DNA from: Sphingobacterium sp. UBA1575
GTDB lineage: Bacteria > Bacteroidota > Bacteroidia > Sphingobacteriales > Sphingobacteriaceae
NCBI GenBank assembly: GCA_002322865.1
Contig: DCOH01000007.1
Coordinates: 40,150-60,892 of the forward strand
Reading direction: 5' to 3'
DNA: 20,743 nucleotides
A program made the position numbers and the translations under genes. Positions 13,739 through 20,743 of the stretch are shown in pieces. Position 1 is the stretch's first letter; each line of letters opens with the position of its first letter. The notes beneath the pieces are model-generated. The model was not told the DNA's origin. It saw nothing but the letters and a program-made list of their open reading frames with translations, and did not search any database.

Positions 13739-16585
13739 ATGCGAGGATCTACTAGTTTGGGGATCTTATTCCTTATTTTTTTCTGTTTATTTCCATTCCT
13801 ATGTGTTGGCCAAGACAAGGATTTGACGATATATTTTGAAAAAGATAGCATCGAAATCCAAGAAGGAATTACGTTGTTGAATGCATTGATTGTTGAAAAT
13901 TTACATCCTGATAGCCTATTTTTAGATATTTCCGGTGAATTTATGAAAAACGCCTTGCTAGGCTTGCCCAGTCAGCTCCGGTTAGGCCCCTTAGAATCTT
14001 TAAAATTTCCGTTGAAATACCTTGCTTCGACTTCATTGATCAATCAGCAAGATCAAGTTTTTACATTTAAGGTTCGTTCCACCCACAAGGCTAGAAGCAG
14101 TACGATAAATGTCAGTTTTAAAACCAAGGTTTTACATAAGGAAAGACTTTCAGTACAGATCAATCCCAATGAAGTTTACTTATATCCTGGACTCGAAAAA
14201 AGCAACATAAATGTATCCATAATAAATCCCGGGCTATTGCCTGTTGAATTTAAGGTGAAGCTTGAAAATTTACCGAAGGGATTTGAAATTTTAGGGATCG
14301 AGGAGCGGCATCAGTTAACCGGTAATGCTAAAAAGGACATCTTAATTTCCTTAAAGCATCCAAATTTCGAAGGGAAATCGATCGACGTTTACAGTTCTCT
14401 GGAAGTGTTGCTTGAAAAAAGGATTAATCCGCTAAGGTATCCTATACGATTCTTAAATTTAGGGAGCAAGGTCGATTTAATTGAGCAGCCTGCCATGCCA
14501 GGAAATTTTAGTGTGAGTTCTAATGAACTAAATTACCTGGGCAGTAATTTCATAAATAGTATACAATGGAGCTCCACTTCGGATATGTATTTTGCGAAGA
14601 ATAAGAAATTGGATTTTGGCTTACAATACAACTATTATCCAAGTCAATCCACTTATCAATTATTTAATTCTCATGTGCATTACGCAGATAGTACTTGGGG
14701 CATTTACCTGGGATCCTTGAATGAGAACTTAAATTATAATCTGAATGGCAAAGGAATTAAAGGCACCTATCGATGGCAGGACCAGCGGATTAACGCCCTC
14801 TTTATGGATAATGACATGGTCGTTTTGGGAAACGAACTAGGAATTCGTCCTGCAGGGTATAATGTAGCTTTGGAATATTTAAGAGGGCCTCTTACGAAAG
14901 AGACCAGTCGGTATTTAGCGGTGCTCAATAGGCGACCAGATCTTAAAAGTAAAGGTGCAATGATGAATTTGGAACAACAAATTATACGATCTGGATTTCA
15001 GAAAATGCGGATAGAAGGTGGTTTAAGTATAAATAAGTTGAATGCATTTAAGGACCAGGTAGTGGAAATGGGGTATGCAGGAGGTGTTCGGTATGGGTTT
15101 CAAACGGAAAAATTTGCCTTGCAGTCCTTTCATTATTACAGTCACCCGAATTTTACAGGAAACCGAAGTGGGGTGTTACAATCCGATGTGCTTTTTGATT
15201 ATAAGCCTACATCTGGAAGGACCTATTTATTAGGATGGAACTTCAACCAGAATAAAATGAAATCAAATGGTATGGAATACGCAGAGTTCCTAAATGGCCT
15301 GTTGGTGATTTCACAAATGAATTTGAGCGTTGCAGTACAACAGAAATTGTCTAGGAATTGGTCTGTGAGTGGAAGCCCATATTATATGCAACAGCAGATG
15401 GAAAGATTGAACCAAAGCAACGAAATAGAACCCAACCGATCCAAGTCTTGGCGATTCCGAAATTCCTGGAGTTATTTTGAAGGCGGAAAGTCCATGAATT
15501 TAAATTTCGATCAAGGTCTTACTGAGCAGCAAATAGGATCCTCCAATAAGGAGTGGTTTTATTCATTAAGAATAAATACCCAATTAACAGCTAAAGCCTT
15601 TAGCTTCACGATGTTTTATCAATATAATCCCTATTTTTTGTCGGATGGATTGAGTAATATGAAGTTTGGTCAATATCACATATTAACGGTAGAGCCAAAA
15701 TATGCGAGAAGTTTCCTTCATAATACCTTAGACTTATCCAGTTCCCTGATGTTTTATTATCATGGCGATAGTAAGAACAGTAATTATGTCTGGAATGGAC
15801 AAATCGCATATCAAATTAAACCCGGCCTACAATTGAAAGGTGATTTTTATTTCGGGATCAATAAGGTGCAAAGAATGATGATGTATAATCCGGAAACGGG
15901 AATTGACCCTACACCTATTGTTTATAATAGGAGAGACCCCACCTTTTTTTCTACGCGGCAGATCAGGATTGGGATAAAAAAAGACTTAAAATTCAATAAC
16001 CGTAAGAACCATGCCCAGCTGACTATGCAATTTTTTCATGATCGGAACGGGAATGGAGTTCGGGAACAAGGAGAAACATGGGCCTCAGGAATTATGGTAG
16101 AAATGAAAGGCCAGAAAGCACAATCGGAAAAAAATGGGAAAGTGACGTTCAAAGTCTTAAAAGGAGAAACCTATTCTTTTCAACTACAAAGCCATAAAGG
16201 TTGGATCTTATCCAATGACGCGAAGAAGCAATTTGTTATTCAAAAAAATGAAACTTATGAAATACCCTTGGTGAAGATGACCTTGGTCAAGGGCAATATC
16301 TCTCAAGTGGTTAAAGCCTATCAACAGCCCATTACAGACTTTTCCGATTATCAAGTGTTGATCAGGAATGATAATGGAGCCTTGTTTGAAGCTCGAACAA
16401 ATGCTGACGGACGATTTATCGTTTTTTTACCAGAAGGTAATTACCGAGCGGAGATCATTCCAAAGCAAGGTTTTGTTGATGTGGTTGAAAATGGTAAACA
16501 TTTTCAGGTGAAAGAGGGCGAAGAGTTGGATCTGAGTTTTCAGATCCTAAATGCCGAAAGGAAAATCAGGATTCAACAATTTTAA
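13739..16585 (+). CDS. Usher-like outer-membrane beta-barrel protein
   Basis: The 948-aa product begins with a signal peptide (to about residue 25, FLCVGQ). Two Ig-like beta domains follow (about 27-130 and 135-245, the second with NPGLLPVEFKV). Then comes a long stretch (about 260-755) of alternating polar and hydrophobic strands rich in Tyr, Trp, Asn and Gly, as in large outer-membrane barrels. The tail holds small beta domains: an SdrD-like motif FHDRNGNGVREQGE with calcium-type loop residues D768, N770 and N772, then a carboxypeptidase-regulatory-like repeat (NADGRFIVFLPEGNYRAEI). Size and neighbours (pilin, PapD-like chaperone, large modular protein) suggest an usher. The N-terminal Ig pair is unlike classical ushers and I see no standard usher motif, so it may be a distant or analogous usher. 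CDS certain, role inferred. Confidence 0.58.
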   Translation: MRGSTSLGILFLIFFCLFPFLCVGQDKDLTIYFEKDSIEIQEGITLLNALIVENLHPDSLFLDISGEFMKNALLGLPSQLRLGPLESLKFPLKYLASTSLINQQDQVFTFKVRSTHKARSSTINVSFKTKVLHKERLSVQINPNEVYLYPGLEKSNINVSIINPGLLPVEFKVKLENLPKGFEILGIEERHQLTGNAKKDILISLKHPNFEGKSIDVYSSLEVLLEKRINPLRYPIRFLNLGSKVDLIEQPAMPGNFSVSSNELNYLGSNFINSIQWSSTSDMYFAKNKKLDFGLQYNYYPSQSTYQLFNSHVHYADSTWGIYLGSLNENLNYNLNGKGIKGTYRWQDQRINALFMDNDMVVLGNELGIRPAGYNVALEYLRGPLTKETSRYLAVLNRRPDLKSKGAMMNLEQQIIRSGFQKMRIEGGLSINKLNAFKDQVVEMGYAGGVRYGFQTEKFALQSFHYYSHPNFTGNRSGVLQSDVLFDYKPTSGRTYLLGWNFNQNKMKSNGMEYAEFLNGLLVISQMNLSVAVQQKLSRNWSVSGSPYYMQQQMERLNQSNEIEPNRSKSWRFRNSWSYFEGGKSMNLNFDQGLTEQQIGSSNKEWFYSLRINTQLTAKAFSFTMFYQYNPYFLSDGLSNMKFGQYHILTVEPKYARSFLHNTLDLSSSLMFYYHGDSKNSNYVWNGQIAYQIKPGLQLKGDFYFGINKVQRMMMYNPETGIDPTPIVYNRRDPTFFSTRQIRIGIKKDLKFNNRKNHAQLTMQFFHDRNGNGVREQGETWASGIMVEMKGQKAQSEKNGKVTFKVLKGETYSFQLQSHKGWILSNDAKKQFVIQKNETYEIPLVKMTLVKGNISQVVKAYQQPITDFSDYQVLIRNDNGALFEARTNADGRFIVFLPEGNYRAEIIPKQGFVDVVENGKHFQVKEGEELDLSFQILNAERKIRIQQF

Positions 16586-16670
16586 TATTAAAATACACAT
16601 CTTTATGTATGGGAGAAATAATTAACTAATAAGACAGTATTCGTAAATTAGCAGTCTGTTTAATTTATTA

Positions 16671-17213
16671 ATGATTATGTTAAAAAAATCAGTATTAATG
16701 TGTGCTACACTGTTGTGTGTTGGCATGGTTCAAATTGTTTATGGTCAAAGTAGAGCGGTGACAGTGAATGTCGAGCTGCGCGATGTATTGAGTGGAGGAG
16801 GTACAGGAGACGGTGGGACAGCTACCGGATCGAATAATGTTTCCTTCCTGTTTGATACGGAGGCAAAATATCGCCAAACGCAGACACAGGTGGTGGAAGA
16901 TCAATTGCGGGTATTAGCTACAAAAAATTACAATATTAATTTAAAAGCGCAATCCGCAAATTTCACTTCCTCGACTTCTTCAAGCACCCTTCCGCTTAGT
17001 ATTTTGAAAGTTTCTGCTGCCCTGAATGGAACAAACACCTTCAGTACAGCAGTAGTACCTACCACCGCTGATCAAGCGGTTTATACCGGTGGGGTACCAA
17101 CTTTGGGTCAAGGATTTGACTTCAAATACGAAATTGAACCAAACGTATTATTGGTCCAAGCGCCAAAAGAAAAGTACAATGTGGTATTAACGTATACAGT
17201 TGTAGCTAATTAA
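16671..17213 (+). CDS. Secreted pilin-like subunit
   Basis: The 180-aa product has a signal peptide (MIMLKKSVLM... ending VYGQ, residue 26; the ATG two codons later is an equal start). The mature start RAVTVNVELRDVL alternates hydrophobic residues like a donor strand. It is followed by a Gly/Thr linker (41-54) and a beta domain ending YNVVLTYTVVAN, like the last strand of chaperone-usher pilins. The domain resembles the C-terminal module of the 18067 gene product: VSFLF...Y versus VELAF...Y, YEIEP versus YSIRP, and the same terminal strand. It has no cysteine pair. It sits 85 bp after the usher-like gene and just before a strong terminator, as expected of the most expressed subunit. The assignment is inference from motifs and context. 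Confidence 0.6.
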   Translation: MIMLKKSVLMCATLLCVGMVQIVYGQSRAVTVNVELRDVLSGGGTGDGGTATGSNNVSFLFDTEAKYRQTQTQVVEDQLRVLATKNYNINLKAQSANFTSSTSSSTLPLSILKVSAALNGTNTFSTAVVPTTADQAVYTGGVPTLGQGFDFKYEIEPNVLLVQAPKEKYNVVLTYTVVAN

Positions 17214-17220
17214 CAGTCTT

Positions 17221-17256
17221 GGGCGGGGATTAGCTAAATCCCTGCCCTATTTTTTT
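17221..17256 (+). terminator. Intrinsic terminator between pilin and chaperone genes
   Basis: GGGCGGGGATT (17221-17231) pairs with AATCCCTGCCC (17237-17247) over 11 bp (one G-T wobble) around the loop AGCTA, followed by TATTTTTTT. It lies 8 bp after the pilin stop and ends 5 bp before the chaperone ATG. Partial termination here would keep pilin mRNA above chaperone and tip mRNA. Confidence 0.85.
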
Positions 17257-17261
17257 ATCCC

Positions 17262-18080
17262 ATGTTAGGTTCCAAAATTTCTTTCATAAAATTAATCATT
17301 CTATTTTCCATATGTTTTACATTGCCATCTAGAGGGCAGGAAATATCGATTTCTCCAGCAATTTTATATTTTGAGGGTGGCCCAGGGCAGAGTGCCACTA
17401 AAACGATAAAATTATCCAACCATGGTAAAAAAGCCTATGATTTTCAGGTAAGTATCAAGGATTGGACACGAGATTCTGTGGGCACCAAGGTTTATGCCGA
17501 ACAGGGAACATTGCCGCATTCCAATGCCAATTGGATCCGTGTTAGTGAAACTTTTGTAAGGATCTTGCCGGGTCAGGAAATGCAGATGACCATAAATATG
17601 GATATACCTGCTGAACTTCCTAGGGATCGTACGAGTAATTCCATGTTTTTCCTTACCCAAATGAATGCTGATCGACAAGAAACGAATCATCCATCCATTG
17701 GTATTCAAATCAATTATGAGTTTGGAGTTCAGATTTTTCATGATCCCATTACCGCGAAAAAAGGGGAGGTGATTTTCCGAGATCTGCAATATCTGGAAGA
17801 TTCGAAATTAGGAAAGCGCCAAATTCGGGTTGATTTCGAAAATAATGGAGATCTACACAAAGCAGGTCAATTACGTTTTGAATTGACCAATACGGAAAAT
17901 GGGAAAGATTATAAATTAAGTGAACTAGCCTTTGCCATCATGCCACAAGGAAAACAATATCAAGTCCTCGATCTGCCAAAAGAGCTCGTTGCAGGGAATT
18001 ACCATATTGTTGCGCTGTTGGATGCAGGGCCAGGCTACGAATTGAATATTGCAGAAAAAAAGATTCATGTGGGTTTTTAG
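17262..18080 (+). CDS. PapD-like periplasmic fimbrial chaperone
   Basis: The 272-aa product has a signal peptide (to about residue 26, SRGQ), then two Ig-like domains (about 27-161 and 165-272). The first starts ISISPAILYFEGGPGQSATKTIKLSN, the typical opening of pilus chaperones, in which a strand is followed by a G-Q turn. It ends with SIGIQINYEFGVQIFHDP (145-161 region), which lines up with the PapD G1 strand and its IKLFYRP ending; the G1 strand donates to pilin subunits. Its start codon is only 5 bp from the T-tract of a terminator and lacks a visible ribosome site. The stop overlaps the next gene by 14 bp. PapD-like superfamily is well supported; its cognate subunits are inferred from the neighbours. 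Confidence 0.75.
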   Translation: MLGSKISFIKLIILFSICFTLPSRGQEISISPAILYFEGGPGQSATKTIKLSNHGKKAYDFQVSIKDWTRDSVGTKVYAEQGTLPHSNANWIRVSETFVRILPGQEMQMTINMDIPAELPRDRTSNSMFFLTQMNADRQETNHPSIGIQINYEFGVQIFHDPITAKKGEVIFRDLQYLEDSKLGKRQIRVDFENNGDLHKAGQLRFELTNTENGKDYKLSELAFAIMPQGKQYQVLDLPKELVAGNYHIVALLDAGPGYELNIAEKKIHVGF

Positions 18081-19434
18081 GATCATCGTTTTTCTTAGTT
18101 TCGGAATATCCGTTGGATATGCCCAGAATACCCGTATGGAACTTACTGTTGCAGCTATGCAAGCGGGCAATGCCTCCATATTGGGAACAGGTTATCAATA
18201 CAATCGAGGCTTTGCTTTAACGAATACGGTTCTTGCTCGATCGGAATATATTAATTTCCAGGAAGGCTATGGAATATCCAATTTACCCATTGGTATCCTC
18301 CATCTACGTGCTGAACAATCTAATCGTGTTTACCCAAAATTTCAGCTTACGACTTACGATCAGGAAATGGCGCCGGATGATCTATTTAACCAATTAAGTT
18401 CCGGAGCCTTCAATATTCGTTATGAGGTAGTAAACTTACAACTATATGCCTTAAAGGCCGGTGAATACCATAACCTCATTCAACTCATAGCCAAAAGCAA
18501 TGTGTTGTTTTCTGACGTAAGCCCAAATCCAACCCGATTTGACCTGATCATTCCAAGGGTGGTTTTGCCTAATTTTAAGACAAGAGATATTACCTTAAAT
18601 ATAAACCAATTGGCTTATTATCGAAATGGTTTTACTTATCAGGTGCCAATTTCCTCCTCCGTTTATCATTCCGTACCGCTCTTAACAGAATTCAGTTGCC
18701 AAAGTCCCTATTTTAATTTTTTATCTCCTCAATCGCCTACCCATCAGAAATATGTGGATGTGTCAATGCTGCAAATGCATGGAGGAAAGTATATTAATAA
18801 TACATTTTTCCGTTTAAGTGAGGTGAGCCAATTTTTATGGGAAGTATCTGATATTCCCGTGGGGAATAGAACTACGTTGAATTATGGTTTTCAGATTAAT
18901 GCAGCGGACCTTAAATCTTCTTTTATGCATCCTGGTAATTACAGTACCCAGGTTCATTTACAGGTGATGGACGAGGGGAATCCTATCATTAATGAAAATC
19001 AAGTGATTAACGTGAATCTGGTCATTCCGGAAATGACTGAGTTTCAAGTAAGTTCCAATCAAGTAGAGTTGGCGTTTAATTCGGCAGATAACTATCTACA
19101 TGGTGTAAACAAAGATTATGCAGGACACTTAGTTCTTAGTAAGAATGGCCCCTTCCAAGTGACCGTTCGTTCGAATTCCGCCTGGTTATATAATGGGCCA
19201 AATAGAATACCAGCAAGTACCATTTCGATCGGGCCGGTTGGGAATGATCCTCGGATTACCGCAGTTGAACAATTGAGCTATGACCCCCAAACGCTTATCC
19301 TTTCTTCCACAGGAATCATCGATGGTTCCTACAATATCCGTTACTCCATTCGCCCTACCGCCGCCCATCAGCTCATCCATGTGGAAAAAGGAAGGTATAC
19401 CGGCCAGATTACCTACTCCATTACTGCCCTCTAA
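18067..19434 (+). CDS. Large secreted fibre protein of pilin-like modules (tip adhesin candidate)
   Basis: From the ATG at 18067 the product is 455 aa with a signal peptide ending VGYAQ. A TTG at 18049 would add MQKKRF, a more basic start, but TTG is rare. The body seems to hold three beta modules. Each ends with a G-x-Y strand: GEYHNLIQLIA (near 132-142), GNYSTQVHLQV (near 290-300) and GRYTGQITYSI (near 442-452). The last module (about 325-455) resembles the 180-aa subunit encoded at 16671. There is no T9SS-type C-terminal sorting domain that I can see. It overlaps the chaperone gene by 14 bp, implying coupled translation. By analogy with two-domain tip adhesins of chaperone-usher pili it may be the tip or anchor. 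I do not recognise a named family. Confidence 0.55.
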   Translation: MWVFRIIVFLSFGISVGYAQNTRMELTVAAMQAGNASILGTGYQYNRGFALTNTVLARSEYINFQEGYGISNLPIGILHLRAEQSNRVYPKFQLTTYDQEMAPDDLFNQLSSGAFNIRYEVVNLQLYALKAGEYHNLIQLIAKSNVLFSDVSPNPTRFDLIIPRVVLPNFKTRDITLNINQLAYYRNGFTYQVPISSSVYHSVPLLTEFSCQSPYFNFLSPQSPTHQKYVDVSMLQMHGGKYINNTFFRLSEVSQFLWEVSDIPVGNRTTLNYGFQINAADLKSSFMHPGNYSTQVHLQVMDEGNPIINENQVINVNLVIPEMTEFQVSSNQVELAFNSADNYLHGVNKDYAGHLVLSKNGPFQVTVRSNSAWLYNGPNRIPASTISIGPVGNDPRITAVEQLSYDPQTLILSSTGIIDGSYNIRYSIRPTAAHQLIHVEKGRYTGQITYSITAL

Positions 19435-19492
19435 CACTGTATAATAACATTATTACAGAAGCGTATCCCTTTTTTTGCTATTTTTCAGTTGA

Positions 19493-20554
19493 ATGAAAAA
19501 GAGATCCATTATCTTGATAGGAATTGCGATAGCAATTGTTGTAGGCTTGATTGTTTATCGTATAATAAGCAATAAGGAGAAAGAAGAAAAACAAAGTGGC
19601 CCTGCTGGACCAAGGTCTGCCTCCAAAGTTTATGGAAAAGTGATACAAGGGCAGCCATTTTCTGATTTCCTTTCCTTATCGGGTTCCATTGAAGCCGATG
19701 AGCAGATCGAGATCCATTCGGAGATTTCCGGTCTGGTGGAGTCCATCAATTTTTCAGAAGGTGGTCGGGTTGGACAGGGGCAGACGCTGCTGAAGATAAA
19801 CGACGCCGAATTGCAGGCCCAATTGGCGCAGGCACAGACCCGTAATAATCTAGCCAGTGAAAATGAACGCCGGGCAAAATTATTGTTGGAGAAGGAGGCG
19901 ATAAGCCAAGAAGAATATGATATTGCCAGTGCAGATTTTCGTACCGCACAATCACAGATCCAATTGATCCGAGCGCAATTAAGTAAGACCGTAATCAAGG
20001 CGCCGTTTTCCGGAACCATCGGTCTTCGTAATATTTCGAAGGGAAGTTATATCAAGCCAACTACCAATGTGGCACAGTTGGTGAATACCAATCGAGTAAA
20101 GATTTCCTTTTCCATTCCAGAAAAATATGCCAACAAAGTGCGGGTGAACAATCAGATCAAGTTTTCTGTTCAAGGAGTGGAAGGCGAGTTTACCGCCAAG
20201 ATCTATGCAACAGAACCTTCCGTGGAACTGAACACCAGAACCTTATTGGTAAAAGCGGTCACGCCAAATCCGAATGCGAAACTGATGCCAGGTACCTTCG
20301 CGAATATCATCTTTCCATTGGAAACAGTTGAAGATGGTTTATTGGTGCCGGCAGAAGCATTGATCCCGATTCAGAATGGGAAGAAGATTTTTGTGATGAA
20401 AAATGGAAAAGCGAAAGAGGTGATGGTGGAAACAGGTGCGCGTACGGATGAGGATGTACTGATCACCTCCGGATTGGTAGCTGGGGATACCGTGCTGACA
20501 TCAGGGGTGATGTCTTTGCGTGATGGTGCAGCAGTGAAAGTCACACTTCGTTAA
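19493..20554 (+). CDS. RND efflux periplasmic adaptor subunit (HlyD/AcrA family)
   Basis: This 353-aa membrane fusion protein links an inner-membrane RND pump to an outer-membrane channel. It begins with KKRS and one hydrophobic helix (about 5-22, no lipobox cysteine), an inner-membrane anchor. Then come a lipoyl half (SGLVESINFSEGGRVGQGQ), an alpha-helical hairpin rich in Ala/Gln/Glu (about 107-160), the second lipoyl half (KAPFSGTIGLR), and beta-barrel and membrane-proximal domains ending with VLTSGVMSLRDGA. It lies 58 bp after the fibre locus and 11 bp before the permease gene. A TolC-like partner would be expected beyond the window. Family firm; substrates unknown. Confidence 0.92.
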   Translation: MKKRSIILIGIAIAIVVGLIVYRIISNKEKEEKQSGPAGPRSASKVYGKVIQGQPFSDFLSLSGSIEADEQIEIHSEISGLVESINFSEGGRVGQGQTLLKINDAELQAQLAQAQTRNNLASENERRAKLLLEKEAISQEEYDIASADFRTAQSQIQLIRAQLSKTVIKAPFSGTIGLRNISKGSYIKPTTNVAQLVNTNRVKISFSIPEKYANKVRVNNQIKFSVQGVEGEFTAKIYATEPSVELNTRTLLVKAVTPNPNAKLMPGTFANIIFPLETVEDGLLVPAEALIPIQNGKKIFVMKNGKAKEVMVETGARTDEDVLITSGLVAGDTVLTSGVMSLRDGAAVKVTLR

Positions 20555-20565
20555 TAAGCGAAAAC

Positions 20566-20743
20566 ATGAGTTTATCTACCTTAAGTATAAAACGTCCGGT
20601 TCTGACGATTGTGATGAACCTGCTCTTGATCCTGTTCGGGATCATTGGCTATACCTTTTTAGGGATCCGGGAATTCCCTTCCATTGATCCGGCACAGATC
20701 TCCGTGAGGACCAATTATGCCGGAGCGAATGCGGATATTATCG
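20566..20743 (+). CDS. RND efflux transporter permease (AcrB family), 5' part
   Basis: An ATG at 20566 opens a frame running off the window after 59 codons. It begins MSLSTLSIKRPVLTIVMN, a cytoplasmic start followed by the first membrane helix (LLLILFGIIGYTFL). Next is REFPSIDPAQISV, the start of the porter domain, where RND pumps have the conserved E(Y/F)P.(I/V)..P pattern. It should be the proton-driven inner-membrane pump that works with the adaptor 11 bp upstream. Family members are about 1,000 residues, so most of the gene is missing here. Confidence 0.9.
   Translation, partial: MSLSTLSIKRPVLTIVMNLLLILFGIIGYTFLGIREFPSIDPAQISVRTNYAGANADII

Noticed and set aside
13739..16585. SusC/TonB-dependent receptor assignment for the 948-aa barrel protein
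   Set aside because: No plug domain, TonB box or SusD neighbour is seen, and the chaperone and pilin-like neighbours fit an usher better.
16671..19434. FimA/Mfa-type (type V) pili of Bacteroidota
   Set aside because: The small subunit and large protein lack a lipobox cysteine in their signal peptides, and a PapD-like chaperone is not part of that pathway.
19437..19460. Hairpin CTGT..AATAA/TTATT..ACAG after the fibre locus as a terminator
   Set aside because: The stem has a bulge and is AT-rich, and the nearest T-run is more than 10 nt away, so termination is doubtful.

Overview
The window looks like a chromosomal segment from the Bacteroidota, most likely a Sphingobacteriaceae-type organism (Sphingobacterium/Pedobacter relatives). 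Reasons: the recJ-lptB-GH3 gene order, a PDDEXK (DUF1016/YhcG) nuclease gene, A-rich leaders instead of Shine-Dalgarno sites, and several matches to the Bacteroidota promoter pattern (TTTG, about 20 nt, TAnnTTTG). All names come from reading motifs by eye; no database search was possible.

Region 1 (1-9040) is mostly housekeeping. A branched-chain aminotransferase gene (ilvE, minus strand) has a 351-bp upstream region with inverted repeats and a possible 36-codon small ORF. A tight minus-strand operon recJ-lptB-GH3 follows. Divergent from recJ is a metallo-beta-lactamase-fold hydrolase, then a khtT-khtU cation/proton antiporter pair, whose last stop codon interlocks with that of the convergent era GTPase gene.

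Region 2 (about 9040-13074) holds two tandem initiator tRNA-Met genes with a promoter and a strong terminator. After them comes an AT-richer, accessory-looking stretch: a DUF1016 nuclease whose coding sequence carries two large perfect palindromes, an AraC-type regulator, and a membrane-anchored protein with the two GxxH motifs of the Tiki/EreA/ChaN superfamily. A 431-bp AT-rich gap closes the region.

Region 3 (13075-19434) is the most interesting part. It holds a LuxR-type response regulator, a 948-aa outer-membrane barrel protein that may act as an usher, a small secreted pilin-like protein, a PapD-like periplasmic chaperone and a large secreted protein built of pilin-like modules. The small protein has an alternating hydrophobic N-terminal extension like a donor strand, and its core resembles the C-terminal module of the large protein. 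The whole looks like a chaperone-usher-like surface fibre system with a non-canonical usher, in a phylum whose known pili are mostly of another type. A strong terminator between the pilin gene and the chaperone gene could set subunit ratios.

Region 4 (19493-20743) starts an RND efflux operon: a periplasmic adaptor, then an inner-membrane permease cut by the window end.
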